A DNA stretch of 64,000 nt from Ichthyophis bannanicus (taxonomy: Eukaryota; Chordata; Amphibia; Gymnophiona; Ichthyophiidae), in the NCBI GenBank assembly GCA_033557465.1, contig CM066041.1, forward strand, positions 158,137,532 to 158,201,531, given 5' to 3'. The position numbers and the translations under genes were made by a program. The notes under the pieces were generated by a model. That model saw nothing but the letters and a program-made list of their open reading frames with translations, had not been told where the DNA came from and ran no database searches. Positions 11,030 through 22,200 of the stretch are shown here, in pieces (the stretch's first letter is position 1; each line of letters opens with the position of its first letter).

Positions 11030-11285
11030 GCTACCTTACCTCAACTCACCTCTTCACTTCCACTTTCGGATCTTGACTCACCTGATCTCCTTTGTGTTTC
11101 CTTACCATTCCCCCTAGCTGTATCCCATGACTGCAGCTACTGTTGTCTGTCTGTCTGTCTTGATTAGATTCTAAGCTCTGATGAGCAGGGACCATCTTTT
11201 ACATATGTCTGTGCAGCGCTGCATGTCTTGTAGCGCCATACAAATGTTCAGTAGTAGTAGTAGCAGTAATAATAGTAGTAGTAGT
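11030..11285 (+). mobile_element. 3' fragment of a non-LTR element with (TAG)n tail
   Basis: Contains (TGTC)n, then 'ctaagctctgatgagcagg', 'gtgcagcgctgc', 'gtagcgccatacaaatg' and a (TAG)n tail (about 11250-11285). This is a familiar LINE 3' end type in amphibian and reptile repeats. The clade is not determined, and the left edge is uncertain. Confidence 0.55.
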
Positions 11286-12345
11286 GAAAACAGCCTGTGA
11301 GCTGTTTCAGGAGCTGCTTCTCAGTCGGCTAAGAATGGGCCTCTGAGATCCTGGAGGACCCTCAGAGGCTCTGCCGGGTCGAGTCTGTGCTCATCTCATT
11401 ATACTTCCCTTCAGCAATCTAAGATAGCCACCATTTTCACAAGTAGAAAAATCCTGGGAGATGCAGTGAAGCGACAGAATTGGAGTCAGACATTGCTAAA
11501 AGAAACGTGCCAAGGCTTCTCCATCAAATATTAGTAAAAAAGCTAGCTGCAGAGCTCACATGACAGAAGCTGCAAACAGCACTGTTCTGTGCACCTGGCA
11601 TTATAGCAGAGCTCAAATGCAGTCAAAGAAAAGAGACTATGAAAGAAACAATCCCAACAGGAAAAAAAAAACTGCAGTGAAAAAGGAATCCCCACATGAT
11701 AAGGAAATTCCTGTACCTGTCAGGCCAACCAAAGAATCCCAAGAAGGTTCTCCCCAGACCCCCACAAAGGCTTAGGAAGGTCCAGTTGCCTGAAAAGGAG
11801 GGGCTTTTGTTTTTTTTAAAGCTTCTTTATTCAAGCAGCAAAGACAGACAGACAAATAAAGAAATAGCACAAATACAAAAAAAAAAAAAGCAGAACATGC
11901 AGAAATAGGACAGTAGGAGGGAAGGAGAGGCCTGAGCCGAGACTGAACAACCCCTTCTCAAAGACTCCATGGGTTCCTCCTCTCTGTTAAATTGACCCAC
12001 TAGTACTGGGACCTATGAGTAACAACACTGAAGGCAGGGCAGCTGTCAGCTTGAGAAGACAATAAGGAAACTCTGGGCCAAGGTCTCAAATACACAGGCC
12101 ACAAAAGACTGACTTAGGCCAAGTTAGATGGTCCAATCTGCACTGCTGTAGCCGGACACACACATCTCCTGGACTGGAGACACTCAATGAAAGAGAAGCA
12201 GCAGATAATACTGGTTTCTCTCAGTGCTGTACCAGCATATAGACAAACGATGACATCACTGAAAGTTGTTCAAGTCTGCCTCCACCTGCTGGTTGGGGAG
12301 CATAACCCACTCATCTGAACTGATCTAATACAATAATAAGGAAGT
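11286..12345 (-). repeat. DIRS-B 5' leader and right terminal repeat
   Basis: No coding signal. From about 12130 the sequence parallels the outer parts of the DIRS-C terminal repeats: 'gatgacatcac', then 'ccacctgctgg', 'cataacccactcatctg' and 'actgatct'. The outermost bases to about 12345 are complementary to the second half of the DIRS-B ICR at 4955-4996. An A-rich and T-rich patch (11800-11900) may be a small extra insertion. Confidence 0.6.
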
Positions 12346-12601
12346 GGCTTATCTCTATATTTAATTGATTTTTTGGATCTTGCAGCTGGTTTATATTGGG
12401 TGGGTTATTAACAGAAGGAGGAGTTTGTCTGAACATAAGAACATAAGATATGCCATACTGGGTCAGACCAAGGTCCATCAAGCCCAGCATTCTGTTTCCA
12501 ACAGTGGCCAATCTAGGTCATATGTACCTAGCAGTTCCCCCAAGAGACACAAGTACCACAATGCTTGTACTGGGTCAAGTATTGATATCTTCGGTCACTT
12601 C

Positions 12602-15488
12602 TTAATAATGGTTTATGGACCTTTCCTCCAGGAACTTGTCCAAACATTTTTTAAACCCAGCTACACTAACAGCCTTTACTACATCCTCCGGTAACAAATT
12701 CCAGAGTTTGATTACACGTTGAGTGAAAAAATATTTTCTTTTATTAGTCTTAAATAGTTTACCCTGTAGCTTCATTGCATGTCCCCTAGTCTTTCTATAT
12801 TCTGATAACGTAAACAATCGATTTACGTTTACCCGTTCCACTCCGTTCATTAATTTATAGACTTCTATCATACCTCCCCTCAGCCGTCTCTTTTCCAGGT
12901 TAAAGAGCCCTAACCTTTTTAGCCTTTCTTCATAGGAGTATCCTTCCATCCCCTTTACCATTTTGGTGGCTCTTCTCTGAACCTTTTCTAAAATCGCTAT
13001 ATCCTTTTTAAGATACGGCGACCAGAACTGCACACAATATTCAAGGTGCGGTCTCACCATGGAACGATATAGAGGCATTATAATATCTTTTCTTTATTTT
13101 CCATTCCTTTCCTTATCATACCTAGCATTCTATTTGCTCTCTTGGCTGCCGCTGCACACTGGGCCGAGGGTTTTAACATGGTATCCACAAGGACGCCTAA
13201 ATCTTTTTCCTGGGTGGTGGTTCCTAATGTGGAACCTTGCATCGTGTAACCATAGTTTGGGTTGTTCTTCCCTAGGTGCATAACTTTGCACTTGTCCACA
13301 TTAAATTTCATCTGCCATTTTGATGCCCAGTCTTCCAATTTAACAAGATCCTCTTGCAATTTTTCACAATCCTCTTGGGTTTTAACAACTTTAAATAGTT
13401 TTGTGTCATCTGCAAATTTGATAACCTCACTCGTTATTCCACTTTCCAGGTCATTTATGAATATGTCAAAAAGCAGCGGACCCAGCACAGATCCCTGGGG
13501 TACACCACTATTCACCTTTCACCATTGGGAAAATTGGCCATTTAGCCCTACCCTCTGCTTTCTATCTTTTAACCAGTTCCTGATCCACAATAGTACACTG
13601 CCTCCTATCCCATGACTCTTTAGTTTTGCCAAAAGTCTCTGATGAGGGACCTTGTCAAAGGCTTTCTGAAAGTCCAGATACACAATATCAACCGACTCAC
13701 CTTTGTCCACCTGTTTATTCACTCCTTCAAAAAAACATAACAGATTAGTAAGACAAGATCTTCCTTGTCTAAAGCCATGTTGGCAGTCTCCCATTAGGTT
13801 GTGACTATCTACATGCTGAGTAATTTTATTCTTTATGATGGTTTCTACCATTTTTCCTGGTACCGACGTCAGGCTCACCGGTCTATAGTTTCCCGGATCA
13901 CCCCTGGAACCCTTTTTAAAAACTGGTGTTACATTGGCGATCCTCCAATCTTCAGGTATTAGAGATGATTTTAATGATAGTTCACAGATTACTGATAGCA
14001 GGTCTGCAATCTCATATTTCAGTTCTTTCAACACCCTTGGATGTATACCATCCGGCCCAGGTGATTTGCTACTCTTCAGTTTATCTAATAGTTGTAAGAA
14101 ATCTTCCCGATGTATCGATATTTCCTTCAATTCTTCCGCACCTTTAAATACCACTTCAGTCATGGGTAACATCCCTACATCTTCCTCAGTAAAGACCGAA
14201 GCAAAGAATTCATTCAGTCTCTCTGCTATCGCCTTGTCGCCTCTTAGTGCTCCTTTAACCCCTTTATCATCTAATGGACCAACTGACTCTCTCACAGGTT
14301 TTTTGCTATGAATGTACTTGAAAAGGTCTTTATTTTGCGTTTTTGCTTCCGCAGCAAGCTTTTTCTCAAATTCTCTCTTTGCCTGCCTTATCAATGCCTT
14401 GCATTTGACTTGCCAGTGCTTGTGCTGTTTCCAGGTTTCGTCGTTTGGCTCTTTTTTCCATTTCCAGAAAGATGCTTTTTTGGCAACAGCAGCCTCTCTG
14501 ACCTCACCTTTAAACCATGCTGGCAGTTTTTTGGACTTCCTTCCACTTTTCTTAAAGCGTGGAATACAGCTGGTATGGGCTTCCAAGATAGTATTTTTCA
14601 ACAACACCCAAGCTTGATGTACGTCTTTAACCTTTGCAACTGCTCCTTTTAGTTTTTTCTTAACTGTTTTCCTCATTTTATCATAGTCTCCCTTTCGAAA
14701 GTTAAAAGGTAGTACAGTGGATTTCCTTACTATCCCTCCTCCACTAATTAAATCAAAGGCGATCATGCTATGATCACTACTGCCAAGTGGCCCCAACACC
14801 CTTATCTCTTGCACTAGATCTGGTGTTCCACTAAGGACTAGGTCTAATATGGCTTCCCCTCTGGTTGGTTCATGAACCAGCTGCTCCAAGAAGCAGTCAT
14901 TTATTTCATCTAGGAACTTTATCTCCCTAGTATGTCCTGACATGACACTGACCCAGTCGATACCGGGGTAATTGAAATCACCCATTATTATTACTGCGCT
15001 TTAACTTTTGTTAGCTTCCTTGATTTCTTTGAGCATTTTATCATCCATTTGGTCATTCTGGCCAGGTGCTCGATAGTACACCCCCCACTGCCATTGCCTT
15101 CCCCCTTTTATATGGAATTTCAATCCATATAGATTCTACAGCAGATTTTGTTTCCTGCAAAACTTTAATCCTTTCTGAGTCAATGCCCTCTCTAACAGAG
15201 CGCAACCCCTCCACCAATTTGATCAGCTCTATCATTACGATATAGTTTGTACCCAGGTATCACAGTGTCCCAATGGTTGTCCTCCTTCCACCATGTCTCT
15301 GATATTCCAATCATATCTAACCTTTCATTTAGTGCTATATATTCTAACTCTCCCATCTTATTCTTTAGACTTCTAGCATTTGCATACAAGCATTTTAGAG
15401 AATGTATTTTATTCATGTTAATTTGGCTATTGTTAGACATGGGTAAATTGGGATCTTTAAGCTCTGTCTGCTCCATACTCGAGGGCAT
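12602..15488 (-). pseudogene. CR1-2 ORF2, endonuclease-reverse transcriptase, frameshifted
   Basis: The endonuclease starts near 15488, with ANARSLKNKMGELEYIALNE, SETWW and a frame change at about 15195. It continues to about 14770 with MGDFNYPGIDW, LDLVLSGTPDL and GSSDHSMIAFD. The RT follows with SPGPDGIHPRVLKEL, NYRPVSLTSVPGK, YLDFQKAFDKVPH and, after a shift near 13517, SGVPQGSVLGPLLF and FADDTKLF. Another change near 13078 leads into [20 protein letters not shown] and the C-terminal domain. At least three or four breaks. RT (FADD) and endonuclease motifs are conserved, so decay is modest. Confidence 0.9.
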
Positions 15489-15599
15489 TTGGGGCTACTT
15501 TACTCTTTTGTGGAACCTCTCTGCTTTTGGTAGTATCCTTCAAGGATACATTCTTCCGAACCATCCGCTTTTGGGCGACTGTCGGCTTTCCCCTAATAT

Positions 15600-16325
15600 C
15601 TAGTTTAAAAGCTGCTCTATCTCCTTTTGAAAGGTTAATGCCAGCAGCCAGGTTCCATCCCGGTTAAGGTGAAGCCCATCCCTTCGGAAGAGCCCCTCCT
15701 TTCCCCAGAATGTTCCCCAGTTCCTAACAAATCCAAAACCCTCATCTCTGCACCATTGTCTCATCCACGCATTGAGACTCCGGAGCTCTGCCTGCCTTTT
15801 GGGTCCTGCGTGTGGAATAGGAAGCATTTCGGAAAATGCCACCATGGAAGTTCTGGATTTCAACTTCCTACCTAAAAGCCTAAATTTTGCCTCCAGAACC
15901 TCCCTACCACATTTTCCTATGTCATTGGTACCGACATGTACCAAGACAGCAGACTCCTCCCCAGCACTATCTAAGACCTTATCTAGGTGGTGCGTGAGGT
16001 CCGCTACCTTTGCACCAGGCAGGCATGTTACCAGGCGATCCTCACATCCACCAGCCACCCAGCTATCTACATGCCTAATGATCGAATCACCAACTATAAC
16101 GGCTGTCCTAACCCTTCCCTCATGGGCACATGGCCCTAGAGAAACCTCCTCGGTGCGAGAGGGTTTTACATCACCTGGAGGACAGGTCCTAGTTACAGGA
16201 TCACTTCCTGCCACACCAGGGTGATGCTCTCCTGTCACGTGACCTCTCTCCTCCATGGCAACAGGGGTGCTGCCAGACTGGAGGTAGGACTTCAGGACTA
16301 TATCCCTGTAGGTCTCGTCTATGTA
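15600..16325 (-). pseudogene. CR1-2 ORF1, SGNH/GDSL esterase-like protein (5' truncated)
   Basis: An uninterrupted frame of about 240 codons. The C-terminal two-thirds is an SGNH-hydrolase-like domain: VIVGDSIIRHVDSWVAGG supplies block I with the nucleophile Ser, LVHVGTNDIG supplies the GxND block, and DGLHLNRDG supplies the catalytic Asp/His pair. All three blocks are intact. In CR1 elements this esterase-type ORF1 is thought to help in RNP or membrane association. The true N-terminus is missing; an internal Met lies at 16256, but the frame is open above it. Confidence 0.88.
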
Positions 16326-16330
16326 TATTA

Positions 16331-16755
16331 TATTTTTCTATTTTATGAATTGCTTGTATTTAAAGTATCAATTGAATCACTATGTTGCCGTACCCAGTCC
16401 TTTCTGAGATCTGACTGGATAAAAAGTGGCATATATATACCATGTTTTATGCTATCAAATGTTGCTAATAGATTGAGGAGGACCAGGAGATCCGAATCCC
16501 CTAATACATATGGCAATGCAGATCATCCAATAAGGAAGATAAGGTCTAAGCACTAAAGCCAGCCAAACCTAGAATGCACACCATCCAACCTAATTTTCAC
16601 TTCCACAATCTTAGATCTAATTTCAAACTCTGGTCCCTAAGACATCCTGGATATAGGCCTATAAATTTTTGAATGATTAAGAGCTCTCCTTATGATAGTA
16701 AGCACTGGCTTGAAAACATTTCATTTCATGTCTGCCATTTATTGCTAGACTTGTA
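16331..16755. other. unannotated flank, nothing recognised
   Basis: AT-rich sequence between the CR1-2 5' edge and the foldback. I see no protein motif, inverted ends or repeat tail here. Confidence 0.4.
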
Positions 16756-16764
16756 AATAGGTTA

Positions 16765-16996
16765 CGATTGTTCAAACATATATGTATGAACACAAATTCT
16801 CACCACACTTTATAGCACAAAATTACAACAAACAAAAAGAAAAGGAGAATGTTGGTTCTCAGACCCTCCGTTCTCCTTTTCTTTTCTTTTTGTTTGTTGT
16901 AATTTTGTGGTATAGTGTGGTGAGAATTCGTGGAGTGTTCATACATATATGTTTGAACAATCGACTGATGCGCCGAAAGTGACCATATACAGTGAT
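16765..16996. mobile_element. foldback insertion with 9-base target duplication
   Basis: Two arms of about 90-95 bases (16765-16857 and about 16872-16963) are near-perfect reverse complements, starting CGATTGTTCAAACATATATG on the left and mirrored at the right. A right tail (16964-16996) carries 'ctgatgcgccgaaag'. The unit is bounded by the 9-base repeat AATAGGTTA at 16756-16764 and 16997-17005. It encodes nothing. It could be a MITE-like or retro-derived foldback; the asymmetric tail argues against a simple terminal-inverted-repeat MITE. Confidence 0.7.
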
Positions 16997-17041
16997 AATA
17001 GGTTATAATTAGCATCAATAATATAATCACACAATGCATAA

Positions 17042-17605
17042 GATGAAATTAGATCTTACCTGCTAATTTTCTTTCCTTGAGTCCCTTCAGTCCAGTCCAG
17101 ATGCATGGGTTATGCACGCCTGACAGCAGATGGAGACTGAAAGCCACTAGTTTGATTTTGACGTCATAGTATAAAGGGTCCTGTGCTGTCTTGATCTCAC
17201 CAGTATTTCTGTAATAAAGACTCTGCAACTGAAAAATATTAAATACCCACTGAAAACATACTAAAATTTTTCCTTGTATACTCACTGCAACCGCTTCTCT
17301 GCTCCCCAGGAGCTTTCCGTAAGAGGAAAGGTCATGAACACTCCCAGGACTGTGAACCCCAAAAAACATGCACTAGCACAGACACGGAAACCATTGGGAG
17401 CTTAAAAGGAATGAGATGAATATGCCAGAGAACTGCTCACAGTCACTCTCCACTTTCCAATGAGTAAGACCAGGAACTATACCAGGAATACAGAGTGGAT
17501 TTTGGACTGGACTGGAGAGACTCAAGGAAAGAGAATTAGCAGGTAAGGTCTAATTTCACCTTCCTAGTCTTCCCTCCAGTCCAGTCACGTGGGATGTAAC
17601 AAAGC
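17042..17605 (-). repeat. DIRS-C left terminal repeat plus internal complementary region
   Basis: 17042-17100 and 17503-17563 form a long inverted pair: 'cttacctgctaattttctttcc' type sequence against 'ggaaagagaattagcaggtaag'. 17130-17230 is the reverse complement of 38810-38920, with shared blocks CAGCACAGGACCCTTT, ACTATGAC and GAAATACTGGTGAGAT. From 17562 onward the sequence matches the complement of the right outer edge. Confidence 0.8.
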
Positions 17606-20600
17606 AGTACCCCCCACCTGGGAAAGAAACAGACCATCCTGGCTGAAAGAGTACCAATGTATATATCGCTGGGCAGTAGCTCTGCAATGGCATAAAAAGA
17701 TGAAAGCTATGCCATTGAGCCAGATACTGCAGCCGAGTACAGGCCCTCCCTGGGAGTAGCCATGAGACCTTTCATCAGAAGAGCCGAGATCTACATGTCT
17801 TGTGACCCTCAAAGTCAGAAAGAAATTATGGGAGGACATACCCCTGAACCGGGAGCTGTTGAGGAGGCAAAATGTGTACCAGACAAACACGGATCTCTGT
17901 GCCTTGAGAACCAGTACATCTTGGCGCTACTGGAATCCAACTCCTCCAGCAGGGATGCTTACCTGAAACACCCCCATGTCCAGCAATACACGAGACTGAA
18001 CTGCCGGTATGCAAAAACATACAGCAACTGAGAAGAGAGATGCATGGTAGACCATGCAAAGCAAAGGAGAGGACAGGACAGAATGGAACAGAAGGAAGCA
18101 ACCATCTATTGCACTACTACAGGGAAGAGTGCTCAGTGCCCTGACCAACTCCTAAAATATAGCCCAAGCTGAACCCACCAAACCGCTCACGAAAACCAAA
18201 ATCTCTAGAGACTCCACAAATGGTGCCCCTGGAATGAGAAGCCACGACCAGCAAATTAATCAGGGAACGACACCAAAGGAGGATCTTACAGGAGTGTCAC
18301 GCCCACTAAGGCTTGTTATGGGCCAAAGAAACCCTCTGTCTGTCTGTTTATTTCCCCCCACAGTCAACGTAGGGCTTGAACAAATATCTTTGGGCTAGCC
18401 AACCATCCTCCTGTTAAATACTAGCACACTTACGACAACAGACATGCCTTCGGGCAAATGGAGGGCTACCCCGAACTCAATGACTGATCACCAGACTTGC
18501 AAGACAGGACAGAAACCCTCCTGACTCACCACCAAGGACAGCAATCATCCCTCAAGGTAGATACACATAAGTTAGGACTGAAGCTAACTAGAATGTCCCC
18601 AGGCAGCTAACTCCCCCTACTCCAGACTGAGACTCCAAGGGGTTCCAAACATGATCCGTAGGACGTATGTTGTGTCTAAGCTGCTATGCCCAACACCAGT
18701 AGGCATCAAAATTTGAAGACCCTGTCAACAGAATTCTCTAGAGGAAATGCTCCATAGCAACTTGGGACTGAAGAGGACTCCCAAGCCCTGCTGCCCGAAT
18801 GAAACTGCTAGAAGAAGTCAGCAAGCATGGAAGCCCTCACTCTCCTAGGCTGATCGCACTGAAACTGTCACAAACCCAGTTGAGATAATAGAACACCAGA
18901 ACTTCACCTGCATTGATGGTATCCACCATCCAGGGCCAGACCAGTAAAACGCAAATTCAATCCTCTGAACATTTGCCCCTAAAGATTCATGGATGCGTAG
19001 AGATCTAGAACTCTCCAAGCACCCTTGTTGCTGTGCCAAAGCTGAGACAATGGTGAGGAGTACTAACCTTATGAAACCAACCTGCCCCCGAGGCACTGGA
19101 AGCTCCAGTCTCGACAAGGAAGAAATTGGTTTCCACTTTATAGGACTGGAAACACTACTACCATCTGACCTATATTCTACTGCAGACCACAATGAGATCT
19201 AAGGCTATGTAAGCTCTGATGTCTCCAACCAAGGCAACCTGTAGTGCAACCTGAAAAAAACTACTTACTACAGTCCAGAATCTAGGTGAAAAGCTGAAAC
19301 TGTCTTGCTTTTCCATTTTATTATACTTCCTTGTAGTCTTAGGTTTTTTTTTGGGGGGGGGGGGGGTTTGCTGACCAACCATCAGACAGAACTGAGAATC
19401 AGCCCCTTAGGACATCAGAGTGGGAAAGTCACTGCAAAAGCCAGTATGATGGCATGCTCACTGAGGAACAACCTCCTGCCTTAGCGTAAGGAAACCTCAA
19501 GAGCTTCTCCATGTATCGGAACTCCCAGACAGATGAAACCACTGTCCAGAAGAGGACTTCAACCATAGTCCACCAAACACTGCAATGGAAAAACAAGAAC
19601 AGACTGAAACAGAGTGCATACGCTTCAACTAAGACGACTAACAAAAGGAAGCCAGACTGCAGTTCGACAGCAATACTACTGTCCAGACCTAGACAAAGAA
19701 CTGGAAAATCTAACTCTTCAACCATAACGTCCCCAAGTTCAGGCAGAGAAATTCCTGACTGCTGGGAGAAAGAAGCCAAGTTGATTCTTTTATCTTTTTC
19801 CTCCATCTAGAATGAAAACTATACAGGTACTTGAGACGAACCTAGGTCCCATCACCCACCTTGAAAGCAGAAGATGCACTAAACATCCCAGCCAAGAAAA
19901 CTGCTGAGGCTGGGATGCCTCACACAACCAGGACTGATCAGTGGAGACCAAAAGCCACCTCATCTGCCCACTATCCTGCTTCAGCTGTCAAAGAAGCCGC
20001 AGAAGACTGTACCTATTGAGAAAGAAGCATGACTATGCCAAGAAATGTTGTGATCCTTTCATGGAACGCTGCATTGAATAATTGCTTTGCTGTTTTCTTC
20101 TTTTTTTTTTTTGTAATCAGCTCAATGGAGACCATACACAGGAGACACACAGACACTTGACGACCCAGCCATGCCTGGATACTCACCAAGCACAGCCGAA
20201 GTGACTAGCCAGATCCAAGAGAAAGAAACTTGCCCCAGAATATAAGAGGAACCGAAGATGCAACCCTTGGCTATCAGCCCCTTGGGTACAGCTGTACAGA
20301 GGCTATCCCTCCATTATTATGCAACTAATCGGCCATTTGACACAACCCTTGATGGGAGAAACAAAGGCTATCACACCTATCCAAAAAGATGGCATGCTGC
20401 AGGACACCCCTCCTGCTCCATGCAGGATCACTATCCGTCCACCACACACGTGCTTAGGGACAGACCTGCTCTCTGCTAGGTATGAGACACGGTTCCAAGT
20501 CCATAGAGTTGTATAGCTAGACTCAACTAGATCGTAAGCTCCCCACTGACATGTGCACAGCTGCATAGTAACCCCTACTCTAGTCCTCAGACTTAGGAAT

Positions 20601-20921
20601 TTTTTTCTTTTAAATCAAAACAGAGTATAACCTCTGCTGAGCCGGGAAGGTAGCCTACCACTCTAAAAACAGCATTGTGCACATCTAGGAGATCCATAGC
20701 CAAGGACAACAGGAAGAAATCTAGGTTTTGATCCAAAAACGCCAACAAAAGACAGATACGAAGACCACATACAAAATAAACTGGCACATTCCCGAGAGGA
20801 TCTTTTCAAATCTACAGGATCCCCCAAGGAAAATCAGATGATATCCTAAGCCAGCATAGATCTAACTAACCGGAGAAACATCTCTGCACCCAATAAGCCC
20901 AAGCTAAAAGGGTCTATGAAA
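17585..20921 (-). pseudogene. DIRS-C decayed recombinase/RNase H region
   Basis: By position this stretch should hold the tyrosine recombinase and following linker/RNase H. Only weak protein similarity remains, such as a GTALLHPT end near 17590 that parallels VALVHPAS in DIRS-E, and scattered minus-strand frames of 60-125 codons with no firm motifs. A G run sits near 19360. The call rests mostly on its place between the ICR and the DIRS-D insertion. Confidence 0.4.
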
Positions 20922-21290
20922 AGTGTAGTTATTCACCTGTAAGAGATGATCTCCGGAACAGCAGGAATCAATCTTCACATATGGGTGACATTGGCACTGA
21001 TAGAGCCCGGTGCAGAAACACTCTCCAGCATCCAAAAGGAATGCTTTTGGGAGCATTCCTCCATGCATGCGCGGTTGCCTTCCCTCCTAGTCTCCTCAGT
21101 CAGGTGTATAGCGGAGAATAAAAAATTTGTATACCAGGATTGAGAACCAAAAATGGACAACTTGAAGGGAAAGTGGGCGGGTTGTGAACACTGATTCCTG
21201 CTGTTCTGGAGATCACCTGTTACAAGTGAGTAACTACGCTATCTCCAGGTACAAGCAGGAAGTCAGTCTTCATATATGGGACTCCCTAAC
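20922..21290 (-). repeat. DIRS-D left terminal repeat and internal complementary region
   Basis: The outer edge ('agtgtagttattcacctg...gatctccggaacagcagg') is mirrored at 21196-21240 ('cctgctgttctggagatcacctg...gagtaactacgct'). It is followed directly by 'tccaggtacaagcaggaagtcag', the reverse complement of the right outer edge near 36110-36140. That is the expected fused-edge structure of a DIRS ICR. Confidence 0.85.
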
Positions 21291-21381
21291 CCAAGACTAC
21301 TGAGTAGGGGGAAGGATCTTGGCACAGCTGAAGGTTGCAGCAGGGATCCAATAGACTGAGCTCATTCAGAGCACTCCTCGG

Positions 21382-22192
21382 TAGAGTTTAAATTTTGGAC
21401 CAATTTGTACAATCCCGGGATCGGGATTTCCCGAGATTTCAGACTTATAATCCCGGGATTTTTCGGGATTGAGCAAATAATTGAAAAAAATTGAAAAATG
21501 CTGCCAAACCTCGGACTTTCTTTTAGTACCGACTTCTTCAAAGTTCGACATTAGGGCTGTAAAAATTGCGATGACAACAGGATAAGTAATGATTCGTAGC
21601 ACTGAATCGTAGTAAATAAAGACAGTAAATGAACGAAGAATATGCACTGAAGATGCACGTAATTCCTGAAGTCGTAAATCGCGCACGCACCGCTGCCAAC
21701 AGGATGATGTATTCTCACCGACTGTTATTATTGGTAACTTAGAGCGTCAATGTAGAACATACGTTTCGCAAGATGGCGTCAGATCGAATTCCCCAGTAGC
21801 ACAGCCATAGAAATTTCAATAGAATACCATAGAATACCATATCAGCTTTCTATGCGATTCTATTGAAATTTCTATTCCTTGTGCTACTAGGGTCGAATAT
21901 TTCAAAAAGTACATCGAAACAGTTATTACAAAGGAGCATATAAGCATACAAAACAAGCATACTACTTCCAACTTGGAGGACAGCTAGAGTATGTAAAACT
22001 TAATACTGTACTTTAGAATTGTAACACTACAATCGTGCTCACTCCCGTAGGTTAGCACAAAAACGGTCAATCAAGGGTATAGTAACTTTTAAAAGTCCCG
22101 AGATTTCTAGACATAATCCCGGGATCGGGATTGGAAAAAATACCCCAAATCCCGGGATTTCGGGATCGGGATTTCCCGGGATTACAACCCTA
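21382..22192. mobile_element. non-autonomous hAT-like DNA transposon
   Basis: An 811-base element in DIRS-D. The perfect 8-base target duplication CTCCTCGG lies at 21374-21381 and 22193-22200. Termini are TAGAGTTTA at the left and, in reverse complement, TAGGGTTGTA at the right, followed by clusters of CCCGGGAT/CGGGATTT palindromes near both ends. The 8-base duplication and TAG/CAG-type ends are hAT hallmarks. A minus-strand frame near 21480-21600 keeps a BED-finger-like KRKSEVWQHF. There is no transposase catalytic domain. A small foldback lies inside at 21790-21892. Confidence 0.85.
21790..21892. repeat. short foldback (MITE-like) inside the hAT relic
   Basis: Arms of about 36 bases are complementary: CAGTAGCACAGCCATAGAAA at the left and, reverse-complemented, TAGTAGCACAAGGAATAGAA at the right, both continuing into TTTCAATAGAAT. 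Short direct repeats TCGAAT lie at 21784-21789 and 21893-21898. Probably a tiny MITE. Confidence 0.6.
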
Positions 22193-22200
22193 CTCCTCGG

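Larger units (their letters stand above)
4886..12345 (-). mobile_element. DIRS-B, interrupted DIRS retrotransposon
   Basis: Minus-strand element of the second DIRS subfamily, whose ends carry 'ctggactggtctag'-like motifs. From left: ICR (4886-4996), tyrosine recombinase C-terminus (to about 5400), an L2 insertion (5667-7802), linker/RNase H, RT, ORF1, a (TAG)n-tailed LINE fragment, then 5' region and right terminal repeat to 12345. The second half of the ICR is a reverse complement of the right edge, which pairs the two. The left outer terminal repeat is missing; DIRS-A ends about 140 bases to the left. Confidence 0.75.
12432..16330 (-). mobile_element. CR1-2, nearly full-length CR1 LINE
   Basis: Minus-strand CR1 with most of ORF1 (15600 to about 16325), ORF2 (12602-15488) and the 3' UTR ending at 12432 in an AAGAACATAAGAT tail. 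The order ORF1 esterase, ORF2 endonuclease, RT, 3' octamer-like tail is diagnostic of CR1. The 5' edge is not exact; the ORF1 frame is still open at about 16325. It lies between DIRS-B and the foldback at 16765. Several frameshifts in ORF2 make it dead. Confidence 0.92.

Noticed and set aside
16964..16996. Second hammerhead ribozyme (ctgatgcgccgaaag)
   Set aside because: CUGAUG is followed by C instead of A, GAAA is followed by G, and I could not place a convincing stem III and cleavage site.
17585..20921. Host exons within this stretch
   Set aside because: Position between the DIRS-C ICR and DIRS-D, weak DIRS-like strings, and no open frame with splice sites and conserved protein.
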